Source: Sphingomonas glacialis (lineage in GTDB: Bacteria > Pseudomonadota > Alphaproteobacteria > Sphingomonadales > Sphingomonadaceae). Taken from it: DNA of 64,000 nt. The first letter of the stretch is position 1, and each line of letters starts with the position of its first letter. A program made the position numbers and the translations under genes. Below are positions 15,433 to 23,986 of this stretch, in pieces. The stretch is taken from NCBI RefSeq assembly GCF_006439055.1, contig NZ_RCZC01000001.1, positions 744,001 through 808,000 of the forward strand. The letters run 5' to 3'. The notes under the pieces are model-generated. The model worked only from the letters and a program-made list of their open reading frames with translations. It ran no database searches and had not been told where the DNA came from.

Positions 15433-18108
15433 TCAGCCAAGGCCAGCGATCCCATAGACCGCGGCACGGCGGTCGAATGCCTCGCGTGATCCTTCGAGGA
15501 TATTGCAAGCGGCGTCGCACGTCTGCGGATGATCAATGGACCCGCGCGTGACGACGGTCGCCTTTTCGGAGGTGGCCTTGAGTGCGATGATCAGCTCGGC
15601 ATCGCCTAGAACCGCAATGTTGGCATTGTGCGTGACGACAATCACCTGCCGACGCTCTTTGGCGGCGCGGATCACCGGCACTAGCGTTTTGTAGATGAAC
15701 TCGCTGTCGAGATTGTCTTCGGGCTGATCGACGATGAGCGGCGCCCGGCTTTCGCTGGTCAGCATCAGCGCGAGCAGCACCGACTGCTGCTGGCCAAGCG
15801 ACAACTTCTTGAAGTCGCGGGGCACAAATTTTGCGAGTCCGCCAATGCCCGGCATCTTCTTCGTGACGCTGAGCTTGGGCCGGTCATGGACCGCGACCGT
15901 CTCGAGCTGGCTGAGGAGATCAGGCTCAGCGATCCGGTCGAGAAGCAACTCCGCCTCGTTCTGTGGGAATACCGCTGCGTTTGTTTCCGCGTTGCGCAGC
16001 GCCGTAATCGGCTTCGTGTCGCGCTTGCGCAGACATTCGAGCAGCACAGGCAGCGTGAGTTCGTTGATCAGCGCGCGCGCCTTAAGATGCTGAAGCGTCC
16101 GCCATCCCATTGCGTCGACGATCACCCGCTCTGCATCCGGAGCGAGCGCGCTTTCATCGAACTTCAGCGTCACGAACAAATCCGATAGCGTGCCTTTGAG
16201 CGCCTCGGAAGCGCGGATCGCAAACGCTTGGCGATGCTTCGCGACGACTTGGCGCGCGGCCCAGCGGCGCCTCAAGAGGTCGGCATGCTCCTTGTGCAGT
16301 CGCGCGAGTTCGGGAACCCAGGCCTTGAGATTTTTGACATTGTCGCGCGCTGTCGCCTCGTCGGAAACCAGCTTCTGAATGAAAGGCATGTCGAGTCGGA
16401 TGCCGTGCTTGAGGAGCTCCTGCTTCTTCTGCTCGATCTGTGTCTGCGTCGCAGTCTCTTTCGCCCGCCACGCGGCAATCTGAGCCTTTACGCCTGCAGC
16501 GTAATCCGCGGTCACCTTCTTGAGCGCGGCGGTGGACCCCGTGACGGCCGTCTCGTAGGTCGCCGTATCTGTCGCGATCTTCGACGCCTCGGGCGCGCCA
16601 AGCTCGATCTCATGCTCGGCGACCGACGCACGAATGTCGGCGGTAATCGTCGTAATCGCCTCGCTCGTCACCGCGCCGCCCAGCTTCGCAAGCGAAGTCT
16701 CGATCGCGGCGCGGGCGCGTTTTTCGCCAACGAGCTGCTGCTGGAGCTTGATCACTTCCACGCCTTTGCCGTCACGCAGGCGTTGGAGTTGATCACTTTT
16801 GAGCTTTAGCTCCCGCTCGCGCTCCGGGATACGCGCAACGTTGCCGGCCGCCTTGGTGATCTTGGGGGTGAGCTCGACCAGTTCCTCGCGGATGGCATCT
16901 TCGGAGTCGATCTCCTTCTCGACCTGAATGAGCTTGTCGAGGAACGTCAAGAGTGCAAGCGGATCGTCCTGCACCCGTTTGCTGATTTCGTTGGTCGCGC
17001 CTTGGCGATAGCTCTCGATGGGAAAAGCGTTGGCGCCGCTCGCCGGCTCCTCAAGATTCTCAACATCGCCAAATTTGCTGCGCGCAAGGTCATGGTGCTG
17101 ACCCGTCTCGTCGACGTAGCAGAGCGTGACGATGTCCGGCCACACATCGCTGTCGATGACCGTTACGTCCTCGCTCGGCGGTCCGCCAAGCAGGCAGACG
17201 CTCTCGAACGCCGTCGACTTGCCGCTGCCACGTCCACCGATGATGCAGGTGAGGTTCGGGCTGAACGTGATCGCCTCTCCATCTAGGAAGCCGCCCTGAA
17301 AATGGACCACCTGTACTACGGGTACGATCGCAGGCAGGCCTTCCTCGATCCGCACGCGCGTGTCGGCGGTCTCAAGCGCCAGACGCAGGCCCTCGAAGCT
17401 CGGCGTCTCCATCTTGAATCGGGTGATACGCTGGTCACGACTTGCGTTCCGCCCCACCGCGTTCAGCGAATGCGCATCGCTATTGAGGATGCGGGCCAGA
17501 TATTGCTCGGACCTCAGCTTGAGGCGGCGAATGCGCTCGGCCGCGGTTTTCCGTCGGTCCGCATTGGCGTCGCGACCGTCATAAAGGATCGGGCAATCCG
17601 CCTTGGTCACCTCTATGCCCTGGAGCGCGGCGTGGCATAAAATGTCGACCTTCGCCGGCGTGAACCGCGGCAGGTTCGACTCAAAAGCGCCGTCCAGTTC
17701 GACATGCGCCAACACCCCGAACCCGCCCTCAGCCGCGATCAGTTCGAGACACTGAAGTGCCCCGGTCTGACACCGGCATTGATTGGTGCGTCGGTCCGCT
17801 ATCTGAAGTCGGCCGAAGAACCGCTCGAGCGCATCCGCCGTCGGGGCGTAACACAAAAGATGCCCCTCCGGTGTCGATAGTTCGACCCCGGGCACGACAA
17901 AGACCCCCTTGGTGCGACCCGCCTCGATCGCGGCAGATACGTTCGATATCTCGTTATGGTCTGTCAGCGCGATAATCGAGAGGCCTTCCTTGTGTGCCGT
18001 CTCGACTATGGCTGCCGGGGTCGCTCCCGCGTCCTTGACGTCGTGCGACGCCCCGAAACTATGGATGTGCAAGTCGCCACGGAAGAATTTGGCCCCACTG
18101 CTCATCAT
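15433..18108 (-). CDS. PHP-domain SMC/ABC-like ATPase (TrlF type)
   Basis: About 891 residues from ATG 18108; a GTG at 18129 in frame would add 7 residues. The N-terminal PHP phosphoesterase domain shows GDLHIHSFG (His14, His16), ALTDHNEI (Asp50, His51), VLAHVELDG and a NSDAH motif, all metal ligands. An SMC-like ATPase follows: Walker A GGRGSGKST (about 291-299), a long coiled-coil insert (about 380-650), signature LSLGQQQS (about 769-776), Walker B LIVDQPEDNLD and the H-loop THNAN. This is the TrlF/RloC-like architecture of nucleic-acid-sensing defence ATPases. First gene of an operon with the DUF4263 nuclease and GNAT. Confidence 0.87.
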   Translation of the reverse strand: MMSSGAKFFRGDLHIHSFGASHDVKDAGATPAAIVETAHKEGLSIIALTDHNEISNVSAAIEAGRTKGVFVVPGVELSTPEGHLLCYAPTADALERFFGRLQIADRRTNQCRCQTGALQCLELIAAEGGFGVLAHVELDGAFESNLPRFTPAKVDILCHAALQGIEVTKADCPILYDGRDANADRRKTAAERIRRLKLRSEQYLARILNSDAHSLNAVGRNASRDQRITRFKMETPSFEGLRLALETADTRVRIEEGLPAIVPVVQVVHFQGGFLDGEAITFSPNLTCIIGGRGSGKSTAFESVCLLGGPPSEDVTVIDSDVWPDIVTLCYVDETGQHHDLARSKFGDVENLEEPASGANAFPIESYRQGATNEISKRVQDDPLALLTFLDKLIQVEKEIDSEDAIREELVELTPKITKAAGNVARIPERERELKLKSDQLQRLRDGKGVEVIKLQQQLVGEKRARAAIETSLAKLGGAVTSEAITTITADIRASVAEHEIELGAPEASKIATDTATYETAVTGSTAALKKVTADYAAGVKAQIAAWRAKETATQTQIEQKKQELLKHGIRLDMPFIQKLVSDEATARDNVKNLKAWVPELARLHKEHADLLRRRWAARQVVAKHRQAFAIRASEALKGTLSDLFVTLKFDESALAPDAERVIVDAMGWRTLQHLKARALINELTLPVLLECLRKRDTKPITALRNAETNAAVFPQNEAELLLDRIAEPDLLSQLETVAVHDRPKLSVTKKMPGIGGLAKFVPRDFKKLSLGQQQSVLLALMLTSESRAPLIVDQPEDNLDSEFIYKTLVPVIRAAKERRQVIVVTHNANIAVLGDAELIIALKATSEKATVVTRGSIDHPQTCDAACNILEGSREAFDRRAAVYGIAGLG

Positions 18109-18480
18109 CGCAAGTTCTTCTGAGACCACTCATCCCCCCCGTCGACTGTGTCCGCCCGGAGAGGTTGGTGTAGGGATCAGAAAGGGCGAAGTCATGGAAC
18201 TTCTGTCCTGCAACATCGCCGCGGGAACGCTCGACAGCTGCCGGGAACACAATCGGCCCGTGTTGATCATGCGGAGATGCTGCGTCGTCCAGCGCCGGAG
18301 GCCTGGTCTTTACGATAACCGCCGTTCAACGGGTGTGCCCGGAACGGACGAAAATTCCCAAACCAGTCTTCCTTGCTGCTAGACGAGCAACGGCTTTCGG
18401 GATCGACCCCGTAAGTCCAGAATGACCTAATATAGGGTGCCTTGGAACACCTTCATCTGACAGTCCCTCATCACGGGTCA
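18109..18480. other. intergenic region upstream of the TrlF-Shedu-GNAT operon
   Basis: About 370 bp, no supported gene. It separates two minus-strand operons and should carry the TrlF promoter and any terminator of the FAD-protein operon. A short palindrome CCGTT-C-AACGG lies at 18322-18332. I see no clean T-run terminator or confident promoter boxes. Confidence 0.4.
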
Positions 18481-20328
18481 TCATCTCGACCGCAGACGTT
18501 CGCAATAGGCGGGCCGATGCCCGGCTCGGATCTGTTCGCTCAAATGATTCTGAGGGTCGAGATATCGCTGTTCGGTCGTCCATGAATTAGGCTCGATACC
18601 GATCAGTCCGGCCAAGTAGCTCTGCTTGTGAAGCGGGTGCTGACGGTCAACACCGACACGCCGCTGAACGGATTTCAGGTACTTGGTTACCCGCTCTGAA
18701 GAAGCCACGACGGTTTTCCAGATGTTCGGCTTGTCAGTGGCTGTTGAGTAAGTCGGATGCCCGAGCAAGAAATCGCCGAGATACCGGTCGCGCGGGTCAC
18801 CTTTCAGCAGCGCGCTGTCACCCCATTGTCCCGGCCCGTATCTCGAGACGAACCGCTCAAAAATCTCCGTCGCGCCATCAGCGAACGCCACTTGATACCG
18901 CCCATCGGGCTGCTGCTCCGAATCTGCGATCCTTCCACGCCGATAGCGTACGTTGGGCAAGGACATCATGACGTGGGTCAGCCAAATGTTGTAGGCGGAG
19001 AGCTGACGCGTAAACGGCGTCGGCGTCAGTCCATTCAGGGTGACCTTAGTGCCCGGTCGCATCATGTTCCTCAGAACCTGATGATCGAGGATCTCCTCAA
19101 CTTTGACCTGCTCCATGAGCAGAGCTATTTCTTCGCTAATCGCATCATCGATCACCGTCGCGACCGCGTCGCGCACCGCGAGTTGCTCGTCGAAAGGCAT
19201 CGCCAATGCGAACGCCTCTAGGTCGTCCCAGGTAAGGCTACGTCGATCGCGGCGCGGAAATGCAACCTTCAGTCGCGCTGACATCTGTGTATCGATCGCA
19301 TGGTAGATCGCCGGGGTCGAGCGAGGCGGCGGGAAATCATCCCAATTCTCTTTGCGCCACGTCATCAGTTCGCCAGTGCGGTCGAGCCACCAGCACAGCT
19401 CGGACATTAACGTGTAGTCGTAGCGCTCCACTTCCTTGCTGCGCAGGACGTCGTTGATCCGCTCCAAGCCTTCGTCGAGCAATCGTTCGAGACCGATCTT
19501 GGCTGGCCAGAACCGCTCGACCATGCCGTGATGAAAATCAGCAAGCGCGTAGTGCATCAGCTCGATGATGCCGCTGTCGCCGCACCCGGAGACGAGGACG
19601 CGGCTCTCCGGCGGCAGATGGTCATAGATTAGCCGATGGCCACCCTCCCAATAGCTATGGTCGGCCAGGTTCATCGGATTGCTCTCAGGGCCAAAACCAG
19701 TAGCGTCGATCACCACATCCACCACTAGCGGCTTGAGTTCGACGCCCCCCTCATGGGAAAGCTGGACGACGACCTCGTGATCCCGCTCGGCAATGGAGCC
19801 CGCTTCGACCGCGCACCCGAGCAGTGTAAAAATCGGCAACTTGGCGTAATATCGGTCGAACTCGGTGAGCCAGGCCCACGCGACTTCGCTGGCCGTCCCT
19901 GGCTGCCAATCGAAAATTGCCGGATCGTACATTGGGCGCGCGTATGTCGGGCTGAAACTCTTGCGCAGATCGCGTGAATTGAGGTGCGGCGAGAGATAGC
20001 GTTGGCTTTTGTCGAGAAATCGGTCGAGCAGGCGACGCTCCTTCTCGACAATATAGACGATCACGTCACTGGCTACGGCGAGAGAGCAGGCGAGCATGAG
20101 CCCCGAGAACGAGCCTCCGATGATTGCGACGACGTCGCCCTTGCCCAGTTTGCGGCGTTTGTGAAGCGCCCATGCGAGGTTCGCGCAGCGCACCTGCTGG
20201 TGCACGATCGAGATATTCTGCTGCGAGAAGCCGGTTGCCGAATAGACACGCTCGAAACCGGTCGCCCGCGCTTCACCGAGCATTTCATCGGCCATGCCGT
20301 TCAGGATTCTACGGTCGCTGATCATCAT
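18481..20328 (-). CDS. FAD/NAD(P)-binding protein, possible defence component
   Basis: About 615 residues from ATG 20328 (20325 and 20295 also possible; the longer frame is unlikely). A Rossmann dinucleotide-binding segment VVAIIGGSFSGLMLACSLA lies at about 66-84, and a second glycine-rich segment (SRVLVSGCGDSGIIELMHYA) at about 245-265 resembles a two-domain flavoprotein; VVIDATGFGPES is an ATG-type motif of such oxidoreductases. It is not a metabolic enzyme I recognise. It ends the DUF5131-TcmP gene run, 41 nt behind TcmP. Its place in that pair's operon suggests a linked role, but this is inference. Confidence 0.7.
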   Translation of the reverse strand: MMISDRRILNGMADEMLGEARATGFERVYSATGFSQQNISIVHQQVRCANLAWALHKRRKLGKGDVVAIIGGSFSGLMLACSLAVASDVIVYIVEKERRLLDRFLDKSQRYLSPHLNSRDLRKSFSPTYARPMYDPAIFDWQPGTASEVAWAWLTEFDRYYAKLPIFTLLGCAVEAGSIAERDHEVVVQLSHEGGVELKPLVVDVVIDATGFGPESNPMNLADHSYWEGGHRLIYDHLPPESRVLVSGCGDSGIIELMHYALADFHHGMVERFWPAKIGLERLLDEGLERINDVLRSKEVERYDYTLMSELCWWLDRTGELMTWRKENWDDFPPPRSTPAIYHAIDTQMSARLKVAFPRRDRRSLTWDDLEAFALAMPFDEQLAVRDAVATVIDDAISEEIALLMEQVKVEEILDHQVLRNMMRPGTKVTLNGLTPTPFTRQLSAYNIWLTHVMMSLPNVRYRRGRIADSEQQPDGRYQVAFADGATEIFERFVSRYGPGQWGDSALLKGDPRDRYLGDFLLGHPTYSTATDKPNIWKTVVASSERVTKYLKSVQRRVGVDRQHPLHKQSYLAGLIGIEPNSWTTEQRYLDPQNHLSEQIRAGHRPAYCERLRSR

Positions 20329-20368
20329 GCGACACAATGAGTCATGGGGATTCCGCGCAAAAGTAAGG

Positions 20369-21526
20369 TCACGGCAAGCTGACGGTAAATTCGTCTTTCG
20401 GCCGTTTGACTGCGGCGCTCGTCCATGCCGGTACGTTGACTCTGGCATTGCTGCGCAAATCGCGGACGCAATCACCGAGCTCGTTGTGCGTGATCACACA
20501 GGCATCCAGCACGCGGGGCCAGATGTCCTTCCAGTCGATACCACCGTGTTTGTCCGCCAGCATTTGCATCATCATGGCCTGCGCGGCGACCGCGCCGCCG
20601 GTAATCTCCAGCGCGCTACGCTCGCCCGGGTTGATGGCGGTGGGGCTCGCGAACAGATCGTCCATCCCGGATTTCTGACGCCGGCTTTCGGCCTTTTTGG
20701 CGGATTTGTAGGTGGCCTGCGCTTCCAGCGCCTTGACGTGGGCGTCGCGAAACACGCGCAGCCCGACCGGATGGCGAGACAGGTAGATCAGCTTGTATAG
20801 CGGCCGCTCAGTCGCGGTCTCATCGACCGTCAGCGCCGGGGCGTAGACATAGCCGCCCATATTGCGCAGCGCTTGGCGCGCGCGGTCGGTAATCGCTGCC
20901 TCGCGCTCCTGCCCCTTGAGCTCGGCAAAGTCCCTGCGCCAGCTGCCTTCCTCTTCGGACAGGCCGCCGAGCCACCCTTCGAGTGTGGGCATGCGATCCT
21001 GTGATCCGGCGAACCGGTTGGCGAACTGGAACATGAAGTTGAGCAGCACCTCGGTGTTGCCGGGCTCGATCAGGCATTTAAACTTGCGGACGTCGGGCAC
21101 GCCTTTGGGATCGATCACCACGAAACGAAAGGCACGGGTCGGGATCAAACTGGCGATCGTCGCGGCATGCAGCTCGGCAACGCCCTGATAGCAATGCACC
21201 TCGACGTCGGAAAAACGCTTCACCGCTTCGGTGAGCTCGGCGAAGTTCTTTGCATCCTTCTCGACAAGGTGGGCGACCATCTTGACGGTGCGGCCCAATC
21301 TGGCCTGCATCGCCTTCGCCTCGGTCATGCGGCCAAGCGCAATGCCGAACGAGGTATCGGCATAGTCACCGCTTTTCGACTGCCATGGGCCTGCGAACAG
21401 GTCGATATAGGTGAACTCGTTGGCCCAGCTGACGATCTTGGGAATCTGCGCCGGCATGTAGGTATCGAGGAACGTGTGCTTCACCAGCGCCTGTTCCCGG
21501 CCTTCATACCATTGCGGATCAAGCAT
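20369..21526 (-). CDS. tcmP: three-Cys-motif partner protein TcmP
   Basis: 385 residues. The N-terminal half has the TcmP pattern: KHTFLDTYMPAQIPKIVSWA, YIDLFAGPWQSKSGDYADTSFGIAL, and FVVIDPKGVPDV, a Rossmann methyltransferase-like core without an obvious catalytic tetrad. A variable helical C-terminus follows. The start codon directly abuts the stop of the DUF5131 gene, the classic TcmP/three-Cys partner arrangement known from prokaryotic islands. Function is uncertain; a conflict or nucleic-acid modification role has been suggested for such pairs. The FAD gene follows by 41 nt. Confidence 0.87.
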   Translation of the reverse strand: MLDPQWYEGREQALVKHTFLDTYMPAQIPKIVSWANEFTYIDLFAGPWQSKSGDYADTSFGIALGRMTEAKAMQARLGRTVKMVAHLVEKDAKNFAELTEAVKRFSDVEVHCYQGVAELHAATIASLIPTRAFRFVVIDPKGVPDVRKFKCLIEPGNTEVLLNFMFQFANRFAGSQDRMPTLEGWLGGLSEEEGSWRRDFAELKGQEREAAITDRARQALRNMGGYVYAPALTVDETATERPLYKLIYLSRHPVGLRVFRDAHVKALEAQATYKSAKKAESRRQKSGMDDLFASPTAINPGERSALEITGGAVAAQAMMMQMLADKHGGIDWKDIWPRVLDACVITHNELGDCVRDLRSNARVNVPAWTSAAVKRPKDEFTVSLP

Positions 21527-22264
21527 TCAGCCGGCCACCTGCCGTGATTGCGGCCACTCGCTCCATTCGCGGCCATCGAGCTCGCGGCCGCCGGACTTCG
21601 GGCGATACCCACCCCATTGCTTGAAAAAGAACGGCACGTCCTGGTCGCGGCATGCGTCGCGGATCTCCCGCGCCCAGTCGATGTGCATTACCCGCGCATT
21701 TGGTCCGCTCTCGCCGCCGGCGATGACCCAGTGGATGCCGCTGAGATCGATGTCGCCGACCGGGCCGATCAGCGGCTCAACCGAGAGGAAGCGCACTGCC
21801 GATGGTGAATCGCGCAAGTGCTCGACGCGAGCCGCACCCTTGCGATCCTCGACCGACACCCCGGTCCAGATGTGCGATGGCGGCGCCCTATCGGCATAGC
21901 GGCCCTTGAGATAGTCGCGCAGGCGCGGGCTGCGCTTGGTCAGCACCTGATAGGTGTGCCAGTCGGCCGTTTCCATCGTCTCAAACACCTGATCGATGAA
22001 CTCTTTCGGGATGGCTTTGTGGAATAGGTCGCTCATCGAATTGACGAAGATCATCCGACCGCGCCGCCAGCGGAGGGGCTGGTCGACGCGCTCTGGCCGC
22101 AATGTCAGGTCGAAGCCGTTCTCGAAAGGATGGCCGGGTACACCACGAAATCGTTCCGAGAAGCGCGCCGCATAGCAATTGTCGCAGCCAGCCGTGATCT
22201 TCGTGCAGCCCGTTACCGGATTCCACGTTGCGTCAGTCCACTCGATTGCGCTGTGATCGGCCAT
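21527..22264 (-). CDS. phage Gp37/Gp68-like (DUF5131) three-Cys protein
   Basis: 245 residues from ATG 22264; the upstream ATG at 22288 adds nothing conserved. The N-terminus IEWTDATWNPVTGC.KI..GCDNCYA places three cysteines at 20, 27 and 30, the hallmark of the DUF5131/Gp37 family. IFVNSMSDLFH, WTGVSVE, RFLSVEPLIGP, WVIAGGESGP and a final FFFKQWGG are also family motifs. The C-x6-C-x2-C cluster suggests a metal or Fe-S site in a TIM-barrel-like, radical-SAM-related fold. First gene of the TcmP operon; two palindromes sit in its promoter region. Confidence 0.92.
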   Translation of the reverse strand: MADHSAIEWTDATWNPVTGCTKITAGCDNCYAARFSERFRGVPGHPFENGFDLTLRPERVDQPLRWRRGRMIFVNSMSDLFHKAIPKEFIDQVFETMETADWHTYQVLTKRSPRLRDYLKGRYADRAPPSHIWTGVSVEDRKGAARVEHLRDSPSAVRFLSVEPLIGPVGDIDLSGIHWVIAGGESGPNARVMHIDWAREIRDACRDQDVPFFFKQWGGYRPKSGGRELDGREWSEWPQSRQVAG

Positions 22265-22307
22265 TCTGCTGTTCGTCGCGCCCCTCAAGGTTCAGCGCAC
22301 CTGCGAC

Positions 22308-22338
22308 CGGATCGCGCGATCCGACGCGGTTCGCGTCG
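22308..22338. promoter_or_regulatory. two tandem palindromes in a divergent promoter region
   Basis: A perfect 16-bp palindrome CGGATCGCGCGATCCG (22308-22323) abuts a second one, CGACGCG-GTT-CGCGTCG (22322-22338). They lie about 45-75 bp upstream of the DUF5131 start and about 135 bp upstream of the DUF6615-like start on the other strand. This is a good candidate operator for co-regulation of the two divergent units. Confidence 0.65.
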
Positions 22339-22471
22339 CGGGGCAGAATCTCACATTACGGCGCTCAATGGAATCGAAGATTCATCGTCTGTTCCCCTTG
22401 AGAGATATGGCTGGACGAACTGGGCATTTGAAAGCCATCTAAGAAGGCAATCGCGCCGATCGTTGGTCGAT

Positions 22472-23359
22472 ATGGCAATGGGGAATGACATGCCGATCGC
22501 ACCGATTTTTGCGTCACCGTGTGATCTGGCCAACCGGCTGCCAACTATGATCGCGGAATTTCTCGATATTGAAAACAGTCTGAAGCGGCGCTTTCGCGAA
22601 GACAGCATCACCGACATCTTGGTCGCCTCGATGCTGTCGCTGCCTGGCAATGATGTGATCGTGCAAACGCCGAACGAGGTCAAAACTGGCGGCGATTTCG
22701 ATCTGGCGATTGTCGATCCCTTAGTGGGCGACTCGGTGCAGTTTCGCATACAGGCGAAGCGGCTTACGCCGCATGCTGGCAATTGGGCGCTGGGCTCGTA
22801 TCGCGAGCTCGCGTACCCGCACAATAGCGGCAATCAGTCGCGATTGCTTATGGCGGGGGTCGGGCGTGAGACGATCCCGACAATCCCGCTGTACGCATTC
22901 TACAATCCCGCGCGAACATGTACTGCATCCGGCGCCATAATCGGAGGGATCGAGCTGGCGAGCGCAGTCGATATTCGCGATCGCATCAAGATGATGGTGC
23001 GGGTCAAGCCGAAGCGTCTTCCATTCAAGCGCATCGGTAGTTTGCAGCCGCTGTTCTTCCCCCTGGCCGACATCCTCTGCGCGCCGTCGAGTGATGTGGG
23101 CACGCGAACCATGGCGTCGCCGCGGGACGTGCGGAGGACAATTGAAAGCGCCATTGAAACTCGCAGCGGTCGTTATGGCAGGCATGAACTGGAAGGGGAG
23201 ACACGCGGCGCTGTGGCTGACCAGCGGCCACGCGCCCCGCTGCGGGTACTGGACTCGTTGCCGGCGAACGTCAGGCAAGCGGTCGAACGGCGAGCCCAGC
23301 GCATTATTCCCGCGCGCGTGAAACGTCCGCGCATCATTCTCATTTCCGAAGCGCGCTGA
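22472..23359 (+). CDS. DUF6615-like PD-(D/E)XK protein
   Basis: About 295 residues; ATGs at 22472, 22478 and 22490 are all plausible and the longer frame to 22130 overlaps the DUF5131 gene antisense. The N-terminal domain shows LKRRFREDSITDILVASML (Glu), GGDFDLAIV (Asp) and RIQAKRL (Gln-x-Lys), matching the E...GADxE...QAKR core of DUF6615, a restriction-endonuclease-like family of unknown function. A basic C-terminal tail may bind DNA. Divergent from the DUF5131 operon. Probably a single-gene defence-like cargo or an accessory of its neighbours. Confidence 0.7.
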   Translation: MAMGNDMPIAPIFASPCDLANRLPTMIAEFLDIENSLKRRFREDSITDILVASMLSLPGNDVIVQTPNEVKTGGDFDLAIVDPLVGDSVQFRIQAKRLTPHAGNWALGSYRELAYPHNSGNQSRLLMAGVGRETIPTIPLYAFYNPARTCTASGAIIGGIELASAVDIRDRIKMMVRVKPKRLPFKRIGSLQPLFFPLADILCAPSSDVGTRTMASPRDVRRTIESAIETRSGRYGRHELEGETRGAVADQRPRAPLRVLDSLPANVRQAVERRAQRIIPARVKRPRIILISEAR

Positions 23360-23530
23360 TCGAAAAACGGCGACGTGACGGCCAAGATTCGCGGGTGAGA
23401 TCGCGCGCGATTTTGGCAGCTCCGGAAGCTGCGAAATCGAGAACAGTAAATGCTTTTCGCGACGGCACGCAGCGGGGCGATGGGCTTGCTCAATTTGTGT
23501 CGCCGCTTTTGGCAATGATGGAGAACGACC

Positions 23531-23773
23531 ATGAAGAACGATTGGAAAAAGCTGATCCCGCAGTGCTTCTGTTACGGAGAACGCGAGTTTGTCGGGCATC
23601 CGAGTGAGGAGGAAACCGCGTTCGAACTTCTCGTGCAGTTACGTGCTCGATCGATCGGCTTGGCGACGTTTATGGCGGAGGTGGGTCGGCAGTTGAAAGA
23701 CATGCCGAAGCTCGATGCCGCAACCGAGATGAGGACTGTCCGCGCGCGGTTCGAGCCCTGGCTCCTCGACTGA
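23531..23773 (+). CDS. small hypothetical protein
   Basis: 80 residues with GGAG seven bases before the ATG. It has an N-terminal segment with two cysteines (QCFCYGEREFVGHP) and a helical C-terminal half (LVQLRARSIGLATFMAEVGR). No family recognised. It is followed by a strong intrinsic terminator, which supports real expression. Last gene before the transfer cluster resumes. Confidence 0.55.
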   Translation: MKNDWKKLIPQCFCYGEREFVGHPSEEETAFELLVQLRARSIGLATFMAEVGRQLKDMPKLDAATEMRTVRARFEPWLLD

Positions 23774-23804
23774 CGCCCCGCCTCAAATCGAACGGATCCG
23801 GAGG

Positions 23805-23834
23805 ATGGCCGCAGCCTATGCTGCGGCCATTTTT
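23805..23834 (+). terminator. rho-independent terminator
   Basis: Perfect 11-bp stem ATGGCCGCAGC/GCTGCGGCCAT (23805-23815 and 23820-23830) with a CTAT loop, followed by a run of T. It lies 32 nt after the small ORF's stop and before traG, and marks the end of cargo block 1 transcription. Confidence 0.9.
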
Positions 23835-23986
23835 CGCATCCCACCACCGGTTGGCCACCGTGCGTTCACCGCTGGCCCTCAACTGACCTCCGACGTCACC
23901 AGAGAGGCTCTGACGCGGAAGGCGAGGATCGCCGATTTTAGAGGCCGAGCCCACACAGACTGATTCTGTCGCGGGCGGAGGCCCGC

